A stretch of 64,000 bases of DNA from Ceratotherium simum simum (Eukaryota; Chordata; Mammalia; Perissodactyla; Rhinocerotidae), in NCBI RefSeq assembly GCF_000283155.1, contig NW_004454207.1, forward strand, positions 6,791,979-6,855,978, in the 5' to 3' direction. The notes beneath the pieces were generated by a model that saw nothing but the letters and a program-made list of their open reading frames with translations, had not been told where the DNA came from and did not search any database. The translations under genes were made by a program, and so were the position numbers. Of this stretch, positions 1 to 10,055 are shown in pieces; within the stretch, counting starts at the first letter, position 1, and each line of letters begins with the position of its first letter.

Positions 1-13
1 AAAGTATTTAAAT

Positions 14-33
14 TTCATTCATTCATTCATTTA
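14..33. repeat. (ATTC)n short tandem repeat
   Basis: Four to five copies of attc run into an AT-rich stretch to about position 60. Tails of this kind often mark the 3' end of an old L2, but too little remains to say so. Confidence 0.7.
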
Positions 34-613
34 ATTTATATAGATTTATTTATTTTTTGATATCCTTGAACATTTTTGAAAGAGTTGACAGAAAAATATA
101 TAGGATGAAGTAAAAAAAAAAAACTAATAAATATGATCAAAGGGAAATAAAACAAAGCTGAGGCCCCAAAATGCATACCCAAGCTGGTGTTCATCTCAGA
201 GGCATGGGGGAAGCTAGAGGTCTGTGACTGACCAGTCTCGTAGTTATTTTGAGGAATAAAGCTTAAGAACCACGGGATAGTGCTTGTCTGGATATAAAGT
301 GCTTGAGAGCTATGTCGTGGCATGAGCTTTGTCTCCTCTGTGTACAGCTTTACTGACTGTGGTGGATGCCTGGGCTTTTTTGCCTGATCCCTGCATTTGC
401 TGCCCTAGCAGTTGGCTTTGAACAGAAGAGGCACAATGCTATCAGCTCCCAAGATCTTGCTGCTCGGCTGGGTCTCAAATACTGTTAATCACTTGTTATT
501 CATCATGGACTCCTAGTGAGTTTTTGGTATTCCAAGAACTATTAAAAGATGAGCTTTTTCATAACATGTTTGGGTGCTGGGTCCTGTGCTGTGGTGTGCT
601 GGGGCCAGCTGGT
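34..613. other. Unique sequence, nothing recognised
   Basis: No repeat, exon or RNA signature was seen. A 95-codon minus-strand frame starts in this stretch, but it is low-complexity and hydrophobic and has no recognisable domain. Confidence 0.5.
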
Positions 614-795
614 AGCAGTCCGCCAGAGCCAATTGTGTGCCTCTCTTACCAATTCCATGTTCAGTGACATCAAGTTGGTAACTTGAAATCAGCCAAGGTA
701 TGAGTATTTACACCACAGAAATCAGCAAACACTACAAGTCAGGGTTTTTGTTTTTTCTATGGAAAGTCAGTTTTTAAACATTTACCAGCATATCG
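614..795. repeat. Unnamed old interspersed repeat, copy 1
   Basis: This stretch aligns by eye with 3795-3955. Shared landmarks in the same order are attgtg.gc...ctctctt, catgtt, ttggtaacttgaaatc/ttggtagcttgtgatc, agccaaggta/ggccatggta, tatttac and a T-rich block. Divergence is high, which indicates an ancient family. I cannot name it. Confidence 0.5.
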
Positions 796-1452
796 CTGGT
801 ACTGAGTGCATGATTATGTCAAGTAAAATAGATGCCGCTGTTCGGAAAAGCTTAGGGAAATAATTACAAGGCATTCTGCAGACTTGAAAGCGCTGTGTGA
901 AATTGCAGAAGAATTCCAGCTAATGCTTATATCTGATCTGGGAATATCAATGAATCTATCAGAATTTTAGACTGGGAAACTTAATGGTTGAACATTGTGA
1001 TGAATGGTCCTGGTTTGTTTGAAAATAATATGAGAGAAAGGAGGTTGGAGTTTTCTGCTGAAGCTAGAAGCAGAAAGCCTGACATCACTCAGGGATAGGA
1101 ATCTGGAGCATTCACCGCAGGGCAGCATAGAGTTCAGCTGAAATGATCCTTTCTGACACATCCCTCTAAGAGAAAGACAGGGTGACAAGGGACCAGAACG
1201 GGTTGTCTCCATGCCCCTGATGCTCTCATCATAGTAACTCAGCTGACAAAGCATCCTTTGGCTCCCAATTGTCAAATCAACCAGCACTTTCATCTTGTCA
1301 AGTTCAATACCTGAGGCTGATCTGTTGACTACAGCCAGAGAGTTATCCAGGATCAAAAGTCACCACTACACCACATACTGCTTTAAATGTACCTAATCAT
1401 CCAGTGAGCTCTTCAGTCCTTGTAGTTCTTTGAGGATACATCTATTTAGAAT
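796..1452. other. Unique sequence, nothing recognised
   Basis: The stretch is open in one minus-strand frame (967-1356), but that frame has no recognisable domain, no convincing splice sites and no repeat similarity. Confidence 0.5.
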
Positions 1453-1627
1453 AGTGGCTAAGAATATAGGCTTTGGAGCTACACTGAACTGGGTTCAAAT
1501 CCTGCTTCTACCACCTACTACCTGTGCAACCTTGGGCAAATAGCTTTACTTTAGTTTTCTTATCTCTAAAATGGGAGTAGTAATAGTATTTAACTCAAAG
1601 GTTTGTGGAGAGGAATGAAAGAGCTGC
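1453..1627 (+). repeat. MIR SINE
   Basis: The MIR landmarks appear in order: tagtggctaagaatat (tRNA-like A-box region), tttggagct, tgggttcaaatcctg (B box), cttgggcaaat, and ctctaaaatgggagtag followed by an AT-rich end. The copy is nearly full length on the plus strand and typically diverged. Confidence 0.9.
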
Positions 1628-1662
1628 TTCATTCAACAAATTATTTTTGAGTGCCTAGGGTA
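1628..1662 (-). repeat. L2 3'-end fragment
   Basis: The motif ttcattcaacaaattatttttgag resembles the reverse complement of the L2 tail. It follows directly after the MIR. Only about 35 bases are recognisable. Confidence 0.45.
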
Positions 1663-2402
1663 GGCCAGGGGAGCTCCTGCAGTGGAATTTCTGCTGCCAA
1701 CTTTTGGGTGCCCAGTTGTTCCCAGTTGGAAGGACAAGAGACAACTCAGTGATTTTGTAGGGAGCTCCTAAAATGCCTTAGCTAGATGACACAGTATTAA
1801 CTGCCCAAGTAGCAATTTATCCACAGTCCTTCTCTACAAATGAAGCTCCATTTCCTCCGCAATGTGTGAACTCAACCAATAAAATTACTTACTTTCCAAA
1901 CATTTTTCCAAGCTCCAAAACAGCTCACAGATGCAGACAGTCTGGCCTCAAGGGCATTTGGTTTGCCTCCCATGACTTCTTCTAGGGCTGAAGGTGCCAT
2001 GTCTAGGTTTGCTGAACCACAGATCGTGGCAGAGTATTAGCAATTGGTACTTGTCGAGGACATGCAGGAGCCATGTTTCCCAGCTCCAGGAGTGGCTGTA
2101 GCAGGCTCCTGCAGGGGTCAGAGCATGAAAATAACTTGGGAAACACCCAGTTAGTGGGCAGGGAGCTGGGATTCACACTTGGTGCCATCGTGGATTAGAG
2201 AGCCTTGTCTGGGGCCAGGTGAACAATGGCTGGGATTTCCAGGAATAAGAGAGAACACCAGGCAGCAAGCATGGCCCTCCTATTCAATGGCTTTCTTGAT
2301 GTTCTGACAGCTCATAGGCACACGGAGCTGGCATGTTCTCCAGGGGGCAGTTGCTCCATTGGGCGTCACCCAGGCAAGGCTGTTACTGCTCCAGAGGCTG
2401 TG
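1663..2402. other. Unique sequence, nothing recognised
   Basis: No repeat or exon signature was recognised. Base composition is ordinary and there is no CpG cluster. Confidence 0.45.
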
Positions 2403-2433
2403 AGAATCATCATCATCATCATTATCATCATCT
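2403..2433. repeat. (ATC)n trinucleotide microsatellite
   Basis: About nine imperfect copies of atc with a single att interruption. On the plus strand this encodes short His or Ile runs in different frames, which should not be read as protein. Confidence 0.9.
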
Positions 2434-2452
2434 AGCTACAATTTATAGTATC

Positions 2453-3332
2453 AATCCAGGAATTCTTAACATTTATTTGAACCATGGACCCCTTTGGCAA
2501 TATGGTAAAATCTATGGATCCCTTCTCAGAATAATGTTTCTCAATGCGTAAAATATAATACATAGGATTACAATGGAAGCCAAGTATATTGAAATACAGT
2601 TATCAAAATATTTTTTAAATTGTGATATTGTAATAGATATATAGCTGGCCCTGGTGGTCTAGTGGTTAAGATTTGGTGCTGTCACCACCACAACCCAAGT
2701 TCCTTTCCCGGTCAGGGAACCACACCACTCATCTGCCAGTTGTCATACAGTGCTGGCTGCGTGTTGCTGTGCTGCTGAAAGCTATGCCACCGGTATTTCA
2801 AATGTCAGCAGGGTCACCCATGGTGGACAGGTTTTAGCGGAGCTTCCAGACTAAGACAGACTAGGAAGAAGGACCTGGTCACCCTCTTCTGAAAAAATTG
2901 GCCATGAAAACCCTATGAATAGCAGTGGAGCATTGTCTGATAGAGCGCTGGAAGGTGAGAGGATGGCGCAGGAAGACTGGGCAGGGTTCAGCTCTGCTGT
3001 CCACCGGGGTGCTAGGAGTCAGAATTGACTCGACAACACCAACAACAGCAAATAGACACATGCTTCTTTATTAATACATTAAATAATATTTAGTAGTGAA
3101 TCCAACAACCATCATAACTTGAAGTAGTGGTGATGTAAATAATATTTCAAGATATCAACTGTAATATGCGATGAAAATATCTGCAATTTCTACTGGCAAC
3201 AAACTCACAAGTACTGCCAATACCCTGTGGTTTCTTGCCTTCATTCATAATTGAAGTAAATACTAAATTTCAGTTACAAATTGATGAGAAAAATATTTCC
3301 GTGGTTCCCTTGACCAAATTAAGAACCTCTGT
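2453..3332 (+). repeat. Unnamed ancient repeat copy 1, split by a SINE
   Basis: The outer parts (2453-2642 and 3051-3332) align in order and orientation with 8258-8725. Shared landmarks are ttcttaac/ttcctaac, ccatggacccc, cttctcaga, aaatataatacatagg/aaatatatagaatt, cttctttatta/cttcttaata, tctgcaattt, taccc/ctgtggttt, ttcattcataattgaa and aatttcagtta. The element resembles a family common in mammals with the terminal motif ccatggacccc and probable inverted ends, which I cannot name. A SINE at 2643-3050 interrupts it. Strand is assigned only relative to the second copy. Confidence 0.65.
2643..3050 (+). repeat. tRNA-Glu-headed SINE with RTE-like tail
   Basis: The first 72 bases (2648-2719) match a tRNA-Glu(CTC) gene almost base for base: ctggtggtctagtggtta (A box), a decayed anticodon arm, and a B-box region ending tttcccggtcagggaa, followed by cc. 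Most differences are CpG decay. The anticodon position reads GTC instead of CTC. A body of about 330 bp follows and ends in agtcagaattgactcgac plus a (caa)-rich tail, which resembles RTE/BovB-type 3' ends. The flanks aatagatatat (2632-2642) and aatagacacat (3051-3061) form an 11-bp TSD with two mismatches. It resembles the tRNA-RTE SINEs described in horse. It is a repeat, not a working tRNA gene. Confidence 0.75.
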
Positions 3333-3490
3333 CTGTGTCAGGCATTGTGCTAAGCCCTGAACAAGCATTATTCCGAGCCTTTATCACAACCCAGCGGTGT
3401 TGGAGTTGTTGTTGTTATTCCCATTTAACAGGTAAGAAAACTGAGGTTCAGAGTCGGACTAACTCACCCAAGGTCACACAACAGGCCTTT
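3333..3490 (-). repeat. MIR SINE
   Basis: Reverse-complement MIR landmarks: gtcaggcattgtgctaag, ttattcccatttaacagg, gaaaactgaggttcaga and ccaaggtcacacaacagg. It abuts the end of the preceding ancient repeat. Confidence 0.85.
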
Positions 3491-3794
3491 GTGACCCCAG
3501 GGCTTACGTTTCCGCTCCCACACCCCGCGTGCCCTGAGCTGCAGTTTCCCCTAAGAGACACTGGCATGAGGGATGCCCAAGGGCTTTTAAAAGACCTTGG
3601 AGGGTGCATTCTTTCTTGGATTTTCCATAGTTCTCTGAGAAGAAGAGAGGCTCCTATCTATTCTGAAAGCTCGTCCTGTGGGAGTATCAAGGAGCCTTTT
3701 TTACTCTTGGGTCTCCAGGGCCACATTTTGAGAATTCCCCAGAGCTCCCCAGCAAACAGTAGGAGCTCCTCTCCAGTGGTGTGCCAGAGCTGAC

Positions 3795-3955
3795 GCAGAA
3801 AGCTCACAAGAGCTGATTGTGCACATCTCTTCTCATGTTGGTAGCTTGTGATCGGCCATGGTAGGACTATTTATGTGATGGAATCCTGAAACACCACTAA
3901 TAAGGGAATTTTTTATTTTAAAAACTAGTTGCTAAATATTTGCCTTTGAACATGC
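3795..3955. repeat. Unnamed old interspersed repeat, copy 2
   Basis: This is the second copy of the family at 614-795, in the same orientation, with an internal gap of roughly 15 bases near 3832 relative to copy 1. Landmarks: attgtgcacatctcttct, ggtagcttgtgatcggcc, tggtaggactattta. Confidence 0.5.
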
Positions 3956-5808
3956 TTCTTTGTCCCTCATGTGTTCCCAGTCTTCATCCCTCCAAAGGAA
4001 AGGGTTTGAACAACCACCTCACAACTGGAGGAACCAGTTTGCCTTGGTGACACAAGGTCTTGGCTTACTTGCTTACTGTCCTCCCCACCCCTTCCTGGGC
4101 TCTGAAGCTATTTTAAAATGTAGGTTTTATTATTATTCAGATATGATGAGGCCAACAGATCGGGAGATGATTGTCATTGAAAAGATAGTTTGTTACAGAT
4201 CCCAAGAGGAGGGGTACACCAAACCATGGGGTGGGGGGCACATGGGGAAGCCCCAGGGTGGGTCAGGAGGCAGAGGGAGAGGGGGAACCATGAGCAAGAG
4301 CTTTTATTGCAGTTTCCAAGGGAAGGAATGGGTGAGACAGGGTAAGCAGCTTTAGGATTGGCTAGTTAGAATGATTTTAGTGGGCTCTGAAATATAGGAG
4401 CTGTCCCTAGTTGTCTAGGACCTGACCCTGGGGTGATTAGAGCAGATGGATAGTGGCCTGGAGTGCAAGAGCTCCATAAAGGAGGTGGTTGGGAGTCAGG
4501 TCTATGGACTGGCTAGTTTGTATATGAAAGATGTGCTCCCAGGTGAGTTTTTGGCTATCTCTAGGAATTAGCTAGCCCTGGGAGATGCAGTCCCTCTAGG
4601 ATCATCAAGCCCCAAGATGTCAAGCATCAAAAATACAGAATAGAAATACATGATTGATACAGAAGCCAACACTCTTCTGAGAGTGGAAGGCAGCCACACT
4701 GGATTGGAGTGGTTTCCAGATAAGCAGTGTGAGACACCCCCCTGCCGCCTCTAGCTGCAATGGTGAGAAGGTCTCACATCACACATACTGGCAGCTACGG
4801 CTATTCTCCTAAGAAGCACGATGGAAAGTAAAAGCTGAGATTTATGGCCAATTCAAAGCTTGCAGTAACTATGCTATGATAGGTCTACAGAGGTCCCCGG
4901 GTTACCTACATAGCACCAGTCTCAGCCCTCTGTGCATTAGTTCAAACTTCAGGGTCCCCACATTTTATGTTTCTAGAAAGCAAGTGAGCATTTAGAAGAA
5001 ATAAACACTTGCCAGTTCTTTTTATGCTACCACGTTCTATGTTGCACTTAAGAGAAGAAATATGCCTTCTAGAGAGTTGTAAACGTTCTACACACGAGGT
5101 CTATTATTTCATGGCTCGCAATGGAGTCCAAATGGAATAATCTGCAGACTAAACCCTTTCTTTATCCCCAGGGCTGGGGCAGAGGGCAGTGAGGGCAGCA
5201 TGGGGAAATGGCTTCTGAGGCACCCTCTGACTCTGAAATGTGCTGACCTGGAGTTTAGCCAGTTAGCCTGGGGTTGGATAATAGACTTTTAGATGGCCTA
5301 CATCGAAGGAATGATAAAATAGCGGCCCAGCCCTTGATCCCCGCTCCTGCCAGGTTCTAAACAGCATCAGCTATTGGAAGAGTTTCCACATGGACTGCTT
5401 TTCAATTCCGCTGAGCCTCAGAAAAGCATTTGGCTGTTAAAGACCAGGACTGCTTTAGCCTGAGGGAGAGAGATATAACTTAGTGCCTTTCCGATGCTAG
5501 GTGTGAACTGGGTTTTATCCAGGAAAATGATGGCAGTGCTTTGGATTCTGAACGGCAGTGGCAATTTGGAGGCTGTAGAACTTTCTACAGGGCTGAGAGG
5601 ATCCTGGACACTGACAGCCTTCCTGCTGAGCAGACACATGGCTGGCTAAAGACTGGTGGATTCCAGTGGTGATCATGGCATGTAAGCCTTCCTCCCCTGG
5701 CCAGGACTAATGCATCACAGGGCACAAGTTGGCTTTCTAAGAATCAGCATGTTAGGCAGCAGAAGACAATTTAGCTGCAGGAATTAAATGCAGATGGCTC
5801 TGAAGCAT
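3956..5808. other. Mostly unique sequence with one G-rich tract
   Basis: The only notable structure is the G-rich tract at 4223-4290, with runs GGGG, GGGGGG, GGGG and GGG separated by short loops, which can form a G-quadruplex on the plus strand. No repeat family, exon or RNA was recognised in the remainder. Confidence 0.5.
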
Positions 5809-5885
5809 ATGTTTCCCCAGCACCTAGTGTGGTGTCTGCTTGTAGTAGGTGCTCAGTAAATGGGAGTTGAGTGAATGAACAAATG
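5809..5885 (+). repeat. L2 LINE 3' end
   Basis: The typical L2 terminus is present: ccccagcacctagtg, tagtaggtgctcagtaaatg, then tgagtgaatgaacaaatg. Confidence 0.8.
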
Positions 5886-6043
5886 CTTGTTTTATATATC
5901 CTACAGTGGAAAGACAGCAATCCTTCCTGTTGTTCTTTTTTATAGTGAGAGTTGTCCAAAAATGGAATGGAGCATGTTTTAAGATTTAGCATTAAAACCC
6001 CAAAAGTGTCCAAGCTGTAGCTGGAATGTAAAAATAATAATTA

Positions 6044-6440
6044 TCAGTCAGCCATGGCTGCATAACAAGTGACCCCCAAACTCAGTAGCATACAACAGTA
6101 AGTACCTAGTCTCAGGCTTGCAGATTTGCACATCAGCTGTGGTGACTCTGCTTCAAGCTGCAGGTCTGTGAGTTGGCTAGTCTGGTCTGAGCTTGGCTCT
6201 AGTCTTCGGGTTTGGTTCTAATTGGCTCCATGTGGCTTTTGTCCTTCTGGGACCAGTGGGCTAACCAGGGTGTATTCTTTTCATGGCAATGGCAGAAGCA
6301 CAAGTGGGCAAGCCCCCCAGCACAAGCACATTTTAAGCTTTAGTTCACATCAGATTTTCAAACTTCCCCTTGGCCAAGCAAGTTGTATGGCCAAGCCCAA
6401 AGGCTATGGGTGGTGAAGTATACTCTGCCCTCAGTGGGAC
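6044..6440 (-). repeat. MaLR-type (MLT1-like) LTR, reversed
   Basis: The left edge reads ggctgcataacaagtgac, with aaactcagtagc and acaacag after it. This is the reverse complement of the MaLR LTR end (ttgtttaagccactaagtt...gttatgcagc). Downstream are the usual ttggctagtctgg, accagtgggct and ttggccaagcaagt blocks. It is a solo LTR relic with no retroviral coding sequence nearby. The subfamily is uncertain. Confidence 0.65.
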
Positions 6441-6486
6441 CATGTAGGAAATTAATAATCACTGAACAATAATCCAGACTCTCATA

Positions 6487-6735
6487 ATAACTGCCGTTTA
6501 TTGCATGCTACTCTGTGCCAGGCATGACTCTCAGCATTTGACATGAATCAACTCATCTAACCATCATGACAACTGTAGGGGGTAGCGCTGTTACGTTTAG
6601 GCTCCAAGCTGAGGCACCGAATTACTGATGCACTTGCCAGAGGACACACATCTAGCAGGCAGCCGAACCAAGACTCTCACCCCGCCAGTCCAATCCCAAC
6701 ACCTACTCTCTTAACCACTCTGACCTCCCTCTCCA
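6487..6735 (-). repeat. MIR SINE, nearly full length
   Basis: Reverse-complement landmarks: tgtgccaggcatgactctca, caactcatctaaccatcatg, ccaagctgaggcacc, cttgccagagg and the promoter end ctcttaaccactctg. Confidence 0.9.
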
Positions 6736-6847
6736 GATAGCAAGAAGCATGCTTAACAACTTTGGAGCACCTTCAAGTCTGCAACATGCTAGCACAGATA
6801 GCGGCTCGTTTAACTTTTGTGGGAGCCCAGGTAGGGGAGGTCTTGCT

Positions 6848-6962
6848 CTCTCTCCATTTACCACGGAGGAGGACATTGAGGCTCCAAGAGGTTAAGGGAC
6901 TTGCCCAAGTCACACTGGGCTGGGAAGTGGCTGAGCCGACATGGAGTCCTGGGCCTTGCTCC
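6848..6962 (-). repeat. MIR SINE fragment
   Basis: Core only: ccatttaccacggagga, gaggctccaagaggttaag, ggacttgcccaagtcacac. Confidence 0.8.
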
Positions 6963-8257
6963 TAGCGGGAATTCCTCCTCTGTGAATAAGGAGCAACTCG
7001 ACAGTAACCAAGTATTTTTTTCTTTATAATTCTGCCTTCAGTCCTTGGGAGGCTTCTAATTTAGGGCTCCCACCCTACAGGGCATCCTTTTACTTTATTT
7101 ATTTATTTTGTGGCCAGGGGATTTGCACCCTGGTTCCTTGGCATGGGATTGATGCCATGGCAAGAGAGCTGCACGTTAGTTCTCACGGTCTCCGAATCCT
7201 TAGTTTCTCATGACATGGCATGTCCCCAAGTGTCCCCTTCCCTCCCCCGTGCAGCCTGCCCTCGCTTTCTTCCTCCACAGAGCACTGTGGCAGCCAGGGC
7301 TGTCCCGTGGTGTCTGGTTACTGGCTCAGAAGAGCGAGGCCAGCTCAGCGGCTGTAATTTTAGTCCTGGATGAAAGGCGAGGGGGAGTGAAGGGGGCTCT
7401 TTAGGCTGTGTTAACAGGTGTACCAAAGCCACAGGGCTCGTCTCCTGAAACCTGGGAGAAAGCACAGCCCTGAGGATGTCTGGATTGTGTGGAGACACTA
7501 GAGCCTCAGCTGGAAGTCAAAATGTTAATAAAGTGTTGGGGTGCGAGCAATATTTTCACCCCAAAGCGATGAGAGGGTCCAAAGCCACCAGTTTGTGGGA
7601 GCTCCAGGGAACCAGAAGTCCCAACCCCCAAATAAAGTGCAAACCAACAGCTCTGAACATGACCCTGTGCTTACCGCTCATCAGCTGGGGGAGTTGTGCC
7701 AATATACTCCCATCCTTGCAACCCATTTGAAAATGTCTCCACACCAGCAAAAATCTGGTTAATGTATATCTCCTCACCTGTGCCCTGCTGGCGTTACACC
7801 TGCCCCCTCCCTCCCACCTCTCAACCTCTCTCCTGTCAGAATCTGACCACTCTACCCCTGTCCTTTAGGAGTTTCCGATACAGGCAGAGATTCCCATAGA
7901 TAAGGCGCCAATGATCCAGAAAGGACCAGCAGAAAAGAATGTTACTTTTATTTGGCTCACTGCCCAATGTTTCTTAACCCATTGCCTGAATTCTCTTTCA
8001 CACTAGAGTCAAGGCTTATCTCCAAGGCACTGGAAACTTCCAAATGCTTCCAGCCCCCTTTCCCCAGTTTAGAGTGCTCCAGTCAGGATGACATCTGGGC
8101 TTCAGGGCTGGAGGACATACATTTTTGGGGGGAAGGGGAGATTTATTGCCGCTACAGGCAAGAAAGGGCTCCTGTGGGTGTGCAGGGGGCGTGGCAGCCA
8201 TGCCTGGGCAGTGGTGGAGGTCTGCGGTCACTCTATGTCCTGAGCCTGACCTAGAAC
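6963..8257. other. Unique sequence, no gene recognised
   Basis: Several overlapping 60-100 codon frames occur on both strands here. None shows a domain, a start context or splice sites that support coding. A short (attt)n patch lies at about 7095-7108. No repeat was named. Confidence 0.5.
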
Positions 8258-8725
8258 TGGGATTCCTAACCTTTTCTATGCCATGGACCCCGGTGGTGGA
8301 CTGGTGAAACCCGGACCCTTCTCAGACTAAGATTTGGAAATGTATAAAATATATAGAATTATAAATGACCAATCATTAAATATCATTACTAAAGAAATAT
8401 AGATATTAAAATATGAATTTGTGATATAGTAGAATATGAGCTTCTTAATAACCCGCTAATTCTCAAGATCTAGTTGAAGGGTAAAGGTGTGACATTTTGA
8501 GATACCTGTAACAACAGTTACTACGATATGAAAATGCCTGTGGTTTCTATTGGTGACAGACTAACAGGTCCTGCTAATACCACTGTGGTTTGTACCTACA
8601 TTCATAACTGAAAGAAATGCTACATTTCAGTTATAGATGAGTGAAATAAAATGTAAAATTCCCCTCCAAGTTCCCAGACCCCCTGAATTCTAGGTCAAGG
8701 GCCCCTGATGTAGAATCAGGCTGCA
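8258..8725 (+). repeat. Unnamed ancient repeat copy 2, uninterrupted
   Basis: Same family and orientation as 2453-3332, without the SINE insertion. It starts ctgggattcctaacc and ccatggaccccgg. It ends near ccagaccccctgaattc and gggcccctga, so the left and right ends look like imperfect inverted copies of a ccatggacccc-type motif. This fits a DNA transposon relic. Confidence 0.6.
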
Positions 8726-8781
8726 CAACGGTTTGTAAGTTCTTTGAGGTATTATGTTCAAACCACTCACATACTTGAATT

Positions 8782-9235
8782 CTTTTTTTTTTTTTTTTTA
8801 ATTCTGGAAAATGTCAAGCATCTAAGTAAGTAAGCAGAACAAATTGATGAATCTCCTCCAGGTACCCATCACCCCGCTTCAACTATTATTGACTCACAAC
8901 CAATTTTGTTTCACCTATACCCTTACCCACTTCCCATATTATTTATTTTTTTTTTTTAAAGATTTTTTTTTTTATTTTTTATTTTTTCCCCCCAAAGCCC
9001 CAGTAGATAGTTGCATGTCATAGCTGCACATCCTTCTAGCTGCTGCACGTGGGACTCGGCCTCAGGATGGACGGAGAAGTGGTGTCTCCGTGCGCCCCGG
9101 GATCCGAACCCGGGCCACCAGCATCGGAGCACGCGCACTTAACCCCCAAGCCACGGGGCCGGCCCTCCCATATTATTTTGAAGCAAATCTCAGACATTAT
9201 ATCATTTCATCCTATACTTTGATATATATGTAGCA
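8782..9235 (-). repeat. L1 LINE 3' UTR, split by an ERE
   Basis: A poly-T run at 8782-8799 marks the reversed poly-A tail. It is followed by tacccatcaccccgcttcaa, cctatacccttacccacttc, and after the ERE attattttgaagcaaatctc and agacattatatcatttcatc. All of these belong to the 3' UTR of old L1 families. The 5' end is truncated. The ERE occupies 8945-9165. Confidence 0.85.
8945..9165 (-). repeat. ERE SINE (equine tRNA-derived)
   Basis: The minus-strand copy has a T-rich tail at the left and the body ccccagtagatagttgcatg. The tRNA-like head ends ttaacccccaagccacgg then ggccggccc. A perfect 13-bp TSD, tcccatattattt, lies at 8932-8944 and 9166-9178. ERE is a Perissodactyla SINE, so it identifies the lineage. 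The host site is an older L1. Confidence 0.95.
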
Positions 9236-9399
9236 GGTGGGCCACTAAATCTTTGTGGATTGCCAGAGGCTTGATTCAGAAGTGCCATTAGCAGCACTTG
9301 GTTCCACTCATGGATCAGTGTCCCAGGAGAGTGGACCTGGGTCAGAGAACCCCGTTCCCAGTCACTGTCTATCCTCCACTTCCCAGCACGTATCTGATG

Positions 9400-9580
9400 C
9401 TGTATTATTTATTTGTTCACTTCCACATATCTTTTCTGTCTCTTTCCACCACAATGTAAACCTAATGAGAGAAAAGGCTTGGTCTCCCTGTCCATGGCGG
9501 CATCTCCAGCTCCCAGCACAGTGCCTGACATTTAGTAAGTGCGTAGTAAATGCAATGTATTTTGAATGAGTGAATGGCTG
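9400..9580 (+). repeat. L2 LINE 3' end
   Basis: Landmarks: cacaatgtaaacctaatgag, ctcccagcacagtgcctgac, tagtaagtgcgtagtaaatg, ttgaatgagtgaatgg. Confidence 0.85.
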
Positions 9581-9611
9581 AAAGAAGCAAGGTAGGGTAT
9601 GGGGATGTATG

Positions 9612-9781
9612 ATGTTGCTACTCAAAGTGGGATCCCTGGACCACAGCAGGGACATCTTCTGGAAGCTTGCTGGAAATCCAGAATCTCAGGCCCCACCCCA
9701 CACCTACTGCATCAGAATCTGCATTTTAACAAGATTCCCAGGTGATTCTGTAGGCACCTCACAGTTTAAGGAGCACTGATT
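9612..9781. repeat. MER5-type hAT (Charlie group) element
   Basis: The copy runs from tgctactcaaagtgggatcc through caggccccaccccacacc, catcagaatctgcatttta and acaagattcccaggtgattc to ttaaggagcactg. The ends form the typical imperfect terminal inverted repeat. Confidence 0.85.
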
Positions 9782-9867
9782 TGCTCCCTTGACCTGGGAG
9801 AGTGACAATGCCAACCAGGAAGAGCTTCCCATCGTGATTTCAAAGACCTCGCCAACCAGGAGGGCAG

Positions 9868-10055
9868 GGAAGGGCACTCACCTGTGAGTCAGGCATCCTA
9901 GGTGTAAACTCTGCTTTGCCCACTTATTGGTTCTGTAGGCCTCTATTTTCTCATCTGAAAAGTGGGGTGAATGAGGCATATCTCCTAGTGCCATGGAAAG
10001 ACTAAATGAGGCAGACTCTGGTGTAGAGTACAGAGCAGGTTCTGGAAAACCCCTG
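9868..10055 (+). repeat. MIR SINE
   Basis: Degenerate plus-strand copy: ctctgctttgcccacttatt, ttttctcatctgaaaagtgg, gaaagactaaatgagg, agcaggttct. Confidence 0.75.

Noticed and set aside
2333..2551. Protein with a His run
   Set aside because: The His run is the translation of the (ATC)n microsatellite; the frame then enters an old repeat.
2648..2719. A tRNA-Glu gene
   Set aside because: It is the head of a SINE with body, tail and TSD. CpG decay, the altered anticodon position and lost acceptor pairing argue against function.
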